A DNA stretch of 6,462 bases from JAZNLR01 sp045579195 (lineage in GTDB: Bacteria > Bacillota > Clostridia > Christensenellales > CAMQZB01). The translations under genes were made by a program, and so were the position numbers. Each line of letters opens with the position of its first letter. The stretch's first letter is position 1. A model generated the notes under the pieces. It searched no databases, was not told the origin of the DNA, and saw only the letters and a program-made list of their open reading frames with translations. Positions 1 to 5,503 of this stretch are shown piece by piece. The DNA is taken from contig JAZNLR010000151.1 of NCBI GenBank assembly GCA_045579195.1, positions 1 to 6,462 on the forward strand. Reading direction: 5' to 3'.

Positions 1-451
1 CCATGGAACGCTCGCCCTTACCGAGGTCTTCCATACCTGCGCCGATTACGAGACCGCCCTCGGAGAAAGCGGACTGGCTGCGGCCGTACACGATCTGGAG
101 GAAAAGCTCACGCATAGCGGTGTTGATAGCGTCACAAACAAGGTCGGTGTTAACTGCTTCCAGCAGAGTCTTGCCACCGATAGCTTCAGAAGCCATAGCA
201 GCAGAGTGAGTCATGCCGGAGCATCCAAGCGTTTCAACGAGGGCTTCCTGAATGATTCCTTCCTTAACGTTCAACGTAAGCTTACAAGCGCCCTGCTGAG
301 GAGCACACCAGCCCACACCGTGCGTAAGGCCGGAGATGTCCTTGATCTCTTTGGACTGCACCCAAAGTCCCTCTTCGGGAATCGGAGCAGGTCCGTGATT
401 CGGGCCCTTCTTAACGCAAACCATCTTTTCTACTTCGTGAGAGTATTGCAT
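1..451 (-). CDS. NifU/IscU-like iron-sulfur cluster scaffold-type protein (3' end cut by window edge)
   Basis: Reading the minus strand from the ATG at 451-449 gives 150 codons without a stop, running off the left edge, so the C-terminus is missing. It begins MQYSHEVEKM. The core around residues 54-80 (GACKLTLNV, then EGIIQEALVETLGCSGM) resembles the IscU/NifU/SufU scaffold core, in which a Cys, a beta strand and an 'EGII..A' stretch lead into a GC motif. Cysteines at 49, 56, 77 and 106 are candidate cluster ligands; C77 fits the second scaffold Cys and C106 may fit the third. The classic Cys-Gly-Asp of IscU at the first ligand is not present. Members of this clostridial family are, as I recall, annotated as Fe-S assembly scaffold proteins and paired with a GGGtGRT-family gene; that gene would be off-window to the left. 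A cytosolic scaffold or Fe-S carrier role is inferred. Start is supported by a strong AGGAGG six bases upstream. Confidence 0.8.
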   Translation of the reverse strand, partial: MQYSHEVEKMVCVKKGPNHGPAPIPEEGLWVQSKEIKDISGLTHGVGWCAPQQGACKLTLNVKEGIIQEALVETLGCSGMTHSAAMASEAIGGKTLLEAVNTDLVCDAINTAMRELFLQIVYGRSQSAFSEGGLVIGAGMEDLGKGERSM

Positions 452-457
452 TTTAAT

Positions 458-463
458 CCTCCT
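458..463 (-). promoter_or_regulatory. Ribosome binding site of the NifU-like gene
   Basis: The minus strand reads AGGAGG here, with six bases to the ATG at 451. This perfect Shine-Dalgarno at good spacing fixes the start of the NifU-like gene. Confidence 0.85.
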
Positions 464-490
464 GATTAAATTTTTAACAATGTTTCCTTA

Positions 491-519
491 AGTATATCAT
501 ATTTACGCCGGAATTACAA
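491..519 (-). promoter_or_regulatory. Promoter of the NifU-like gene, extended -10
   Basis: On the minus strand, TTGTAA (519-514) serves as the -35 and TATACT (496-491) as the -10, separated by exactly 17 bases. The -10 is preceded by TGA, giving a TGn extension. This fits a sigma-A housekeeping promoter with transcription starting near 484 and a leader of about 33 nt carrying the AGGAGG site. The call rests on consensus matching only. Confidence 0.6.
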
Positions 520-573
520 AACAAAATTGCGCTGATTTTTGGGTTATTTTCTTTTGTTTTCCCCGGAAAATGT

Positions 574-603
574 TTGCAAAACAGCTTTGCTGTGTGGTAA
601 GAT
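574..603 (+). promoter_or_regulatory. Promoter of the aminotransferase-tyrS-yigZ-ilvE operon, extended -10
   Basis: TTGCAA (574-579) is a -35-like hexamer, followed after 18 bases by TAAGAT (598-603), which is preceded by TGG, a TGn extension. An alternative -10, TAAAAT at 605-610, is closer to the hexamer consensus but has no good -35. Transcription would start near 610, leaving a leader of about 47 nt, too short for a T-box or other known riboswitch. The divergent promoter of the NifU-like gene lies about 55 bp away. Confidence 0.5.
581..593. repeat. Small inverted repeat inside the promoter spacer
   Basis: ACAGC TTT GCTGT has two perfect 5-base arms around a 3-base centre. It lies between the proposed -35 and -10 of the plus-strand operon promoter, where a repressor could block RNA polymerase. 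An overlapping inverted repeat, GCAAA (576-580) with TTTGC (586-590), also exists. Arms this short can occur by chance, so the operator role is only a suggestion. Confidence 0.3.
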
Positions 604-633
604 ATAAAATAACATTCCGTTTTAAGTTTTTGT

Positions 634-651
634 AAAAAAGGAGCGATAGGA
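634..651 (+). promoter_or_regulatory. Ribosome binding region of the aminotransferase gene
   Basis: Two possible Shine-Dalgarno sites precede the ATG at 657: AAGGAG ending at 643 (13 bases away, rather far) and AGGA at 648-651 (5 bases away, weaker but better placed). The start is still favoured because the resulting protein has the normal family length and N-terminus. Confidence 0.55.
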
Positions 652-656
652 TTTCG

Positions 657-1838
657 ATGGAATATGAGTTTAGTAATCGCTTAAAAAATCTTTCAGGTAA
701 CGCAATCCGAGAAATCTTTAAGGTCTTGCAAGACCCTGAAATGATCTCATTCGCAGGCGGACTTCCTGCGAGCAACTGTCTTCCCTGTGATCTCGTTGCA
801 AAATATACCGAAGAGATTATGAAGAGCCCGAAGGCGATCGGCGTTTTGCAGTATGGCGGAACGGAAGGTTTACCTTATTTCCGTGAGACTGTTTCTTCTT
901 ACGTCAGCCGTGTTGGAATCCAAGCGAACGTGGATCAGACGCTCATCATCAGTGGTGGACAGCAGGGCATTGACCTCACGTTAAAGGCATTCACCAATCC
1001 CGGAGACAACGTTCTCGTTCAGGGCCCGACGTACTTGGCGTTTTTGCACATTGCAAAGACGTATGAAGTCAATGCGTACAGCATCGAAAGCGGCGATGAC
1101 GGTGTTGATCTTGCCGATCTTGAGGAGAAGATCAAGAAGTATAATCCGAAGGTCGTCTACCTTGTTCCGACGTTCCACAACCCAACTGGGCTCACCATCA
1201 AGTTGGAAAAACGCCAGGCAATTGCGGAGCTGACCGCGCGCTATGGAGTGATGCTCATTGAAGACGATCCTTACCGAGAGCTTCGGTATTACGGCGAGCA
1301 TTTGCCGTCCATTAAGAGCTTTGATGAAGCTGGAAACGTGATCTATCTCACGAGTTTTTCTAAAGTCGTTTCACCGGGGCTTCGTTGCGGTGCTGCCATT
1401 GCCGCAGAACCCGTGATTCGTAAGCTCACCATCGCAAAGCAGGCGACCGATGTTCATACGTCTTCGCTGTCGCAGGCGATCATCAATGAGTTTATTTTGA
1501 ACGGAGATCTCGAAAGGGGGATCGCTGCAAGCATTCCCATCTACCGTGACAAACTGACGAAGATGATTGACTGTCTTGAAAAGGAGATGCCCGCAAGCTT
1601 TTCGTTTACTCGTCCTGAAGGCGGATTGTTCATTTGGGGAACGTTCACCGAAGAGAGCGGCATTTCGTGTGCGGAGCGCTTCTCTGCGGCGCTTGCCAAG
1701 AAGGTGGCGTATGTCACCGGTGTGGACTTCTTCTGTGATGGAAGAGGAAAGAACAACGTGCGTTTGAATTTCTCGAACGCAACCAACGAACAGATTGAAA
1801 TTGGCGTAAAGCGCCTTGCCGAAGTTTTCGGCGAATAA
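657..1838 (+). CDS. PLP-dependent aminotransferase, class I/II (LysN/Aro8-like: 2-aminoadipate or aromatic aminotransferase)
   Basis: The 393-residue product is full length for fold-type I aminotransferases of the LysN/Aro8/MocR-related subgroup. It should move amino groups between an amino acid and a 2-oxo acid in the cytosol. Visible motifs in order: FAGGLP (32-37) near the N-terminus; LQYGGTEGLPYFR (64-76), typical of the subgroup; HNPTG (174-178) with the cofactor-contacting Asn175; EDDPY (202-206), where Asp203 would bind the pyridine nitrogen and Tyr206 the phenolic oxygen; SFSKVVSPGLRCG (233-245) with Lys236 as the Schiff-base lysine; and Arg369 in VRLNFS as the likely substrate-carboxylate arginine. 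There is no N-terminal winged helix, so it is an enzyme and not a MocR/PdxR regulator. It is first in the operon, 21 nt before tyrS. The substrate is not settled by sequence; aromatic amino acids, 2-aminoadipate, leucine or valine are all possible in this family. Confidence 0.9.
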   Translation: MEYEFSNRLKNLSGNAIREIFKVLQDPEMISFAGGLPASNCLPCDLVAKYTEEIMKSPKAIGVLQYGGTEGLPYFRETVSSYVSRVGIQANVDQTLIISGGQQGIDLTLKAFTNPGDNVLVQGPTYLAFLHIAKTYEVNAYSIESGDDGVDLADLEEKIKKYNPKVVYLVPTFHNPTGLTIKLEKRQAIAELTARYGVMLIEDDPYRELRYYGEHLPSIKSFDEAGNVIYLTSFSKVVSPGLRCGAAIAAEPVIRKLTIAKQATDVHTSSLSQAIINEFILNGDLERGIAASIPIYRDKLTKMIDCLEKEMPASFSFTRPEGGLFIWGTFTEESGISCAERFSAALAKKVAYVTGVDFFCDGRGKNNVRLNFSNATNEQIEIGVKRLAEVFGE

Positions 1839-1843
1839 AAGAA

Positions 1844-1851
1844 GGAAGGAG
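1844..1851 (+). promoter_or_regulatory. Ribosome binding site of tyrS
   Basis: GGAAGGAG lies in the 21-nt gap after the aminotransferase stop codon, 8 bases before the ATG at 1860. It is strong and well placed, and supports independent initiation of tyrS within the operon. Confidence 0.85.
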
Positions 1852-1859
1852 AAAAAATT

Positions 1860-3071
1860 ATGCAGAACGTAATGGACACCCTGCGTGGGCGTGGATTTAT
1901 CAAACAGACGGTATACGAGGAAGAGCTGTACCGCAAACTCGGATCTGAGAGTGTCGCGTTCTATATCGGATTTGATCCGACCGCAGACAGTCTGCATGTC
2001 GGACACTTTTTGCAACTGATTGCAATGAAACATATGCAGGATGCCGGCCACAAGCCCATTGTCCTCATCGGCGGCGGAACGGCGCACATCGGCGATCCTT
2101 CCGGAAGAACGGATATGCGTTCGATGATGACGAAAGAGACCATCGAGCACAACTGCAATTGTTTTAAGGAGCAGATGAAGAAATTCATCCGTTTCGAAGG
2201 GGAAAACGCGGCGATCATGGTCAACAATGCCGATTGGTTGCTTGATTTGAATTATGTGGAATTTATCCGTGACATCGGCGCTCACTTCTCTGTTAACCGT
2301 ATGTTGACGGCAGAATGCTTCAAGAACCGCCTTGAAAGAGGTTTGTCTTTCCTTGAATTTAACTATATGTTGATGCAGAGTTATGACTTCTTGGTGCTTC
2401 ACCAGAAGTACGGCTGCTCTTTGGAGCTGGGCGGCGACGACCAGTGGAGCAACATCCTTGCCGGAGCAGACCTCATCAGAAGAAAAGAGGGTGCAGAATC
2501 GTACGCAATGACGTTTACGCTCCTTACAACTTCGGATGGAAGAAAGATGGGAAAAACAGCGAAAGGCGCTGTTTGGCTTGATGAAAACAAGACCTCGCCG
2601 TACGAGTTTTATCAGTACTGGCGCAACGTTGACGATGAAGACGTTGAGAAGTGTTTGAAGCTTTTAACCTTCCTCCCGCTGAAAGAAGTGGAAAAACTCT
2701 GTGAGCATAAGGATGAGCGCATCAACGATGCGAAAAAGGTTCTCGCGTTCGAATTGACGAAGCTCGTTCACGGAGAGGAAAAAGCAACGCAGGCGCAGAA
2801 CGAAGCTCTTGCAGCATTTGGTGGAGATAAGGCAAATATGCCCACCATGGAATATGACCTTTCTGCATCCGACCTTGTTGTCGATATGCTTGCGGCGCTG
2901 AAGATTGCACCGAGCAAGAGTGAAGCGAGAAGACTCATTCAGGGTGGCGCGGTCCGCCTTGGGGAAGAGAAGGTGGAAGCTCTTGACGCTCGCATTCCCG
3001 AAGAAGCAAAGGCCGCAGGTGAAGTAATTTTGCACAAGGGCAAGAAAGTCCATGTGCGCGTGACGTTCTGA
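1860..3071 (+). CDS. tyrS: Tyrosyl-tRNA synthetase (TyrRS)
   Basis: The 403-residue product is a complete bacterial class Ic TyrRS, which activates tyrosine with ATP and charges tRNA-Tyr. The Rossmann catalytic domain has FYIGFDPTADSLHVGH (34-49): Tyr35 and Asp39 line the tyrosine pocket, and HVGH (46-49) is the HIGH signature. GDPSG (78-82) follows. Tyr169, Gln173 and Asp176 in the YMLMQSYDF stretch match the classic tyrosine-recognition residues of the Bacillus enzyme. GGDDQWSN (191-198) is conserved, and KMGKT (229-233) is the KMSKS-like loop. A helical anticodon-binding region (about 245-330) leads into a C-terminal S4-like RNA-binding domain (about 336-403, with SEARRLIQGGAVRL). Nothing is missing. 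The stop codon overlaps the next start by one base (TGATG). No T-box leader is visible upstream of the gene or operon, although many Bacillota tyrS genes have one. Confidence 0.97.
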   Translation: MQNVMDTLRGRGFIKQTVYEEELYRKLGSESVAFYIGFDPTADSLHVGHFLQLIAMKHMQDAGHKPIVLIGGGTAHIGDPSGRTDMRSMMTKETIEHNCNCFKEQMKKFIRFEGENAAIMVNNADWLLDLNYVEFIRDIGAHFSVNRMLTAECFKNRLERGLSFLEFNYMLMQSYDFLVLHQKYGCSLELGGDDQWSNILAGADLIRRKEGAESYAMTFTLLTTSDGRKMGKTAKGAVWLDENKTSPYEFYQYWRNVDDEDVEKCLKLLTFLPLKEVEKLCEHKDERINDAKKVLAFELTKLVHGEEKATQAQNEALAAFGGDKANMPTMEYDLSASDLVVDMLAALKIAPSKSEARRLIQGGAVRLGEEKVEALDARIPEEAKAAGEVILHKGKKVHVRVTF

Positions 3072-3706
3072 TGCTGACAAGCTTCCGCACAATCAAAGAG
3101 GGAGCGTCTTGTGTGTACGAGATCAACAAGTCCCGTTTTATTGCAACCTCTGCACGCGTGACGACAGAAGAGGAGTTTCATTCCTTTCTTGCGGCGATGA
3201 AAAAACGCTACTCGGACGCAACGCATAACTGTTCTGCGGCCGTTTGCGATCGCCTTGGAAATCTGATGCGTTTTTCGGATGACGGAGAACCGCAAGGAAC
3301 GGCAGGAATGCCCATTTTGGAGGTCATTCGCGGCAAAAAGCTCGTTGAGACAGCCGTTGTTGTTACGCGGTATTTTGGCGGAATCAAGCTGGGCGCAGGT
3401 GGTCTTGTCCGCGCTTACACGAAAGCTGCGGCTGACGTTCTGGACATCAGCGGCATTTCTGTGAGCACGATGGCGTCTTTTTTGGACGTTTCAGTGGACT
3501 ACGGGACGGTCAAGAGGCTTGAGAATGCGCTTGAAAAGGCAAGCTATTCTGTGCTTGCTAACAAAACATTTGCAAGCGACGTGACATTTTCGCTTATCGT
3601 TCCGGAGGAGCGGGAACAGGAGTTGAGTGCTCTTTTAATTGACACCAGCTTCGGAACGGCAAAGATTAAGACAGTTAAGAAGGAATTTTATCCTTTTAGC
3701 AAATAA
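3071..3706 (+). CDS. yigZ: YigZ/YvyE family protein (IMPACT N-terminal-like domain)
   Basis: The 211-residue product has the full hallmark set of the YigZ/UPF0029 family. It has KSRFIA near residue 20, where the conserved N-terminal 'KSRFI' occurs, then ATHNCSA (50-56), SDDGEPQGTAGMP (69-81), and a block at 96-116 containing VVTRYFGG and KLGAGGLVRAY. Residues about 20-125 form the IMPACT N-terminal-like domain; about 135-205 form the smaller C-terminal ferredoxin-like domain (DUF1949 type). The biochemical role is unsettled; relatives in eukaryotes (IMPACT/YIH1) regulate translation through GCN1/GCN2, and a nucleic-acid or ribosome role for bacterial members is only suspected. The start overlaps the tyrS stop as TGATG and no Shine-Dalgarno is visible just upstream, so translation probably depends on ribosomes finishing tyrS. 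It is predicted to be cytosolic. Confidence 0.92.
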   Translation: MLTSFRTIKEGASCVYEINKSRFIATSARVTTEEEFHSFLAAMKKRYSDATHNCSAAVCDRLGNLMRFSDDGEPQGTAGMPILEVIRGKKLVETAVVVTRYFGGIKLGAGGLVRAYTKAAADVLDISGISVSTMASFLDVSVDYGTVKRLENALEKASYSVLANKTFASDVTFSLIVPEEREQELSALLIDTSFGTAKIKTVKKEFYPFSK

Positions 3707-3711
3707 TTTTT

Positions 3712-3719
3712 AAGGATGG
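3712..3719 (+). promoter_or_regulatory. Ribosome binding site of ilvE
   Basis: AAGGATGG lies in the 22-nt gap after yigZ, with 9 bases to the ATG at 3729. It is a moderate Shine-Dalgarno that supports this start. Confidence 0.7.
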
Positions 3720-3728
3720 TAAAAGACT

Positions 3729-4787
3729 ATGAAATTTATCAAGGCAGAAACACTGAAGGCTAAGCCTGATCCGAAAACGCTCGTCTTTGGACGGACTTTT
3801 ACCGATTACATGTTTAAGATGGATTATAATCCTGAAAATGGATGGCATAATTCCCGCATTGAGCCGTTTGCTCCGCTCACGATGAGCCCTGCAAGTACGG
3901 TCTTCCACTATGCGCAAGAGATCTTTGAGGGAATGAAGGCATTTTTGAATGCGGACGGAGAAATCTGTCTGTTCCGCCCCGAAGAGAACTTTAAGAGAAT
4001 GAACGAATCCTGTGATCGCCTCTGCATTCCTCGCTTTGACATTGAGCTTGCAATGGAAGGGCTCAAGGAGCTTGTGAAAGTAGAAAAGGATTGGATTCCG
4101 ACCGAAGAGGGAACCTCGCTTTACATTCGCCCGACCATTATCGCAACGGATGCGTTCCTTGGCGTTTCCACGAGCAAGACCTATCTCTTCTTCATCATTC
4201 TCTCTCCCGTGGGTTCTTACTATGCAGGTGGATTGAAGCCGGTCAAGATCTACGTTGAGGACTTTTACGTTCGTGCCGCAGTCGGCGGAACGGGTGCGAT
4301 CAAATGCGGCGGAAACTATGCTGCGAGCTTGATCGCAGGTGAGAAGGCTCATAAAGAGGGCTTTTCGCAGGTTCTCTGGTTGGATGCTCGAGAAAAGAAG
4401 TACATCGAAGAAGTTGGCGCAATGAATATGTTCTTCGTCATCGACAACGTTGTCGTCACGCCGAGCTTGACGGGAAGCATTCTTCCGGGAATTACGAGAA
4501 AGAGCGTTCTTGAGATCGCGCGTAGCCTTGGATATGAAACCTGCGAACGGCAGATTTCCATTGACGAGATTTGTGAATGCGCTGCAAATGGCCGCTTGAC
4601 TGAAGCGTTCGGATCGGGAACGGCAGCTGTCATCTCTCCCGTTGGTCTCTTCCGCTATAAAGACGTGGATTACCCCGTTAACGGCGAAAAGATGGGCGAA
4701 ATTTCTCTCAAGATTTATGACAAGCTGACCGGGATTCAACGCGGAACCGTGCAGGATGAGTTTGGCTATATCGTCAAGGTAAAATAA
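3729..4787 (+). CDS. ilvE: Branched-chain amino acid aminotransferase (class IV, BCAT)
   Basis: The 352-residue product belongs to the larger, BCAT1/2-like type of branched-chain aminotransferase. It interconverts leucine, isoleucine or valine with their 2-oxo acids, using glutamate/2-oxoglutarate. Motifs in order: HYAQEIFEGMKAF (60-72); LFRPEENFKRMN (81-92); YIRPTIIATD (132-141); VGGTGAIKCGGNYAASL (185-201), with Lys192 as the PLP Schiff-base lysine; EEVGAMN (227-233), containing the cofactor-binding Glu; LTGSILPGITRKSVLEIA (247-264); and EAFGSGTAAVISPVG (292-306). Length and motif order are normal with no break. This is a fold-type IV enzyme, unrelated in structure to the first aminotransferase of the operon. 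No other branched-chain biosynthesis gene lies nearby, so it may act in either synthesis or breakdown. It is the last gene before a strong terminator. Confidence 0.96.
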   Translation: MKFIKAETLKAKPDPKTLVFGRTFTDYMFKMDYNPENGWHNSRIEPFAPLTMSPASTVFHYAQEIFEGMKAFLNADGEICLFRPEENFKRMNESCDRLCIPRFDIELAMEGLKELVKVEKDWIPTEEGTSLYIRPTIIATDAFLGVSTSKTYLFFIILSPVGSYYAGGLKPVKIYVEDFYVRAAVGGTGAIKCGGNYAASLIAGEKAHKEGFSQVLWLDAREKKYIEEVGAMNMFFVIDNVVVTPSLTGSILPGITRKSVLEIARSLGYETCERQISIDEICECAANGRLTEAFGSGTAAVISPVGLFRYKDVDYPVNGEKMGEISLKIYDKLTGIQRGTVQDEFGYIVKVK

Positions 4788-4802
4788 GCAAAAAAGACTT
4801 GC

Positions 4803-4828
4803 AAAAGGGACGAATTTTCGTCCCTTTT
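4803..4828 (+). terminator. Rho-independent terminator after ilvE
   Basis: AAAAGGGACGA (4803-4813) pairs perfectly with TCGTCCCTTTT (4818-4828): an 11-bp stem with a 4-base AATT loop, and the final T run forms the lower stem and U-tract. It lies 15 nt after the ilvE stop. Because of the A run on the 5' side, it would also read as a T run on the other strand. It closes the first operon and sits directly before the recX promoter. Confidence 0.85.
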
Positions 4829-4829
4829 G

Positions 4830-4838
4830 TGCTATAAT
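4830..4838 (+). promoter_or_regulatory. Extended -10 promoter of the recX-birA-acpS operon
   Basis: TGCTATAAT is a perfect TATAAT -10 (4833-4838) with the TGn extension. At 17-base spacing the -35 position (4810-4815, ACGAAT) has no match, because it falls inside the terminator stem. TTGCAA at 4799-4804 is 28 bases from the -10, too far to serve as a -35. A strong extended -10 can work without a -35. Transcription would start near 4845. Confidence 0.75.
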
Positions 4839-4852
4839 GAGAGAAAGACAAA

Positions 4853-4858
4853 GAGGAG
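4853..4858 (+). promoter_or_regulatory. Ribosome binding site of recX, unusually far from the start
   Basis: GAGGAG is a good Shine-Dalgarno but lies 15 bases before the ATG at 4874, further than the usual 5-10. No in-frame ATG, GTG or TTG lies between. The family-typical N-terminus (MIITDI) supports 4874, so the gene may be weakly translated. Confidence 0.55.
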
Positions 4859-4873
4859 TTTCAAAAATCGGGT

Positions 4874-5494
4874 ATGATTATCACGGATATCCAGCCGCAG
4901 AAAAAGAAAAATGAACGCGTCAATATTCATCTTGACGGCGCTTTTTACTGTGCTTTGGAGCTCGAAACCGTGGTAAAGGCAAAACTCAAGATCGGGGATG
5001 AGATCTCCAAAGAGCGTCTCGACGAGATTCAGCTTGAAAACGAAAAATTGACTGCGCTCGACCGTGCATATAAACTCCTTTCTCGCTGTCGCAAAACCGA
5101 AAAGGAAATGCGGATTTATCTTTACCAGAAGGGATATAAGACCCCTGTCGTGAAGTACGTTCTCCTTCGTTTGCAGACGTACGGCTTCTTAAACGACGAG
5201 TCATACGCCCAGGCGTTTTACGCAGATAACCGTGCAAAAAAGGGATTGTTCCGCATCCGGTTGGAACTGAAAGAAAAAGGTGTCGATGAAAACACGCTCG
5301 AAGAGGTTCTCTCCGAAGAGGAGGATGACGTAGATGCGGCATTTGCCCTTGCAGAACGGCATTTTCGAGGGAAAGATCTTTCCGATCCAAAAGAACAACA
5401 GAGACTTTACCGCTATCTTGCGGGAAGAGGATATCAATATGAGACCATTTCTCTTGTTCGAAGTCGTTTGACTGACGGGGATGAGGATGCGTAA
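4874..5494 (+). CDS. recX: Regulatory protein RecX
   Basis: The 206-residue product matches RecX, a cytosolic protein that binds RecA filaments and limits or modulates recombination and SOS activity. An N-terminal extension (about 1-55), as in Gram-positive RecX, precedes three-helix repeats: about 58-100 (ALDRAYKLLSRCRKTEKEMR then LYQKGY), about 101-147 (TYGFLNDESYAQAF, the most recognisable RecX motif, then RIRLELKEKGV) and about 150-200 (AFALAERHF, YLAGRGYQYETI). An acidic stretch at 142-154 (EEVLSEEEDDVD) lies between repeats two and three. Length is normal. recA is not in the window, and no LexA/SOS box is seen at its promoter. It is first in its operon, 9 nt before birA. Codon use looks like the neighbours. 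Confidence 0.93.
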   Translation: MIITDIQPQKKKNERVNIHLDGAFYCALELETVVKAKLKIGDEISKERLDEIQLENEKLTALDRAYKLLSRCRKTEKEMRIYLYQKGYKTPVVKYVLLRLQTYGFLNDESYAQAFYADNRAKKGLFRIRLELKEKGVDENTLEEVLSEEEDDVDAAFALAERHFRGKDLSDPKEQQRLYRYLAGRGYQYETISLVRSRLTDGDEDA

Positions 5495-5497
5495 GGA
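5493..5497 (+). promoter_or_regulatory. Ribosome binding site of birA overlapping the recX stop
   Basis: AAGGA overlaps the recX TAA codon and is 6 bases before the ATG at 5504. It supports that start and suggests coupling to recX translation. Confidence 0.65.
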
Positions 5498-5503
5498 AAA
5501 ACG

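Noticed and set aside
206..469. Plus-strand frames opposite the NifU-like gene (also 3-209)
   Set aside because: They are antisense to a conserved protein with a strong Shine-Dalgarno and promoter; their translations are arginine/serine-rich with no domain.
610..656. Possible T-box or other riboswitch before the tyrS operon
   Set aside because: The predicted leader is about 47 nt with no specifier stem, no T-box sequence and no terminator, so there is no room for a known tyrosine T-box.
503..775. A 90-codon minus-strand frame covering the divergent promoter region
   Set aside because: It overlaps the start of the aminotransferase and the intergenic region, has no family resemblance, and would run through both promoters.
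1371..2402. A 343-codon open frame on the minus strand across the aminotransferase-tyrS junction
   Set aside because: It is antisense to two well-supported genes, crosses their boundary, and its translation shows no domain; treated as a shadow.
3696..4739. A 347-codon open frame on the minus strand opposite ilvE
   Set aside because: It is antisense to a complete, motif-perfect BCAT, has no recognisable domain, and its composition looks like a codon shadow. Long antisense frames arise here because the real gene seldom uses codons that read as stops on the other strand.
4799..4804. TTGCAA as the -35 of the recX promoter
   Set aside because: It lies 28 bases from the TATAAT, far beyond workable spacing; the extended -10 is the better explanation.
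4811..4820. CGAATTTTCG palindrome upstream of recX as a possible LexA/SOS box
   Set aside because: The Gram-positive SOS box has CGAAC and GTTCG half sites with a 4-base spacer. This sequence lacks them and is explained as the top of the terminator hairpin.
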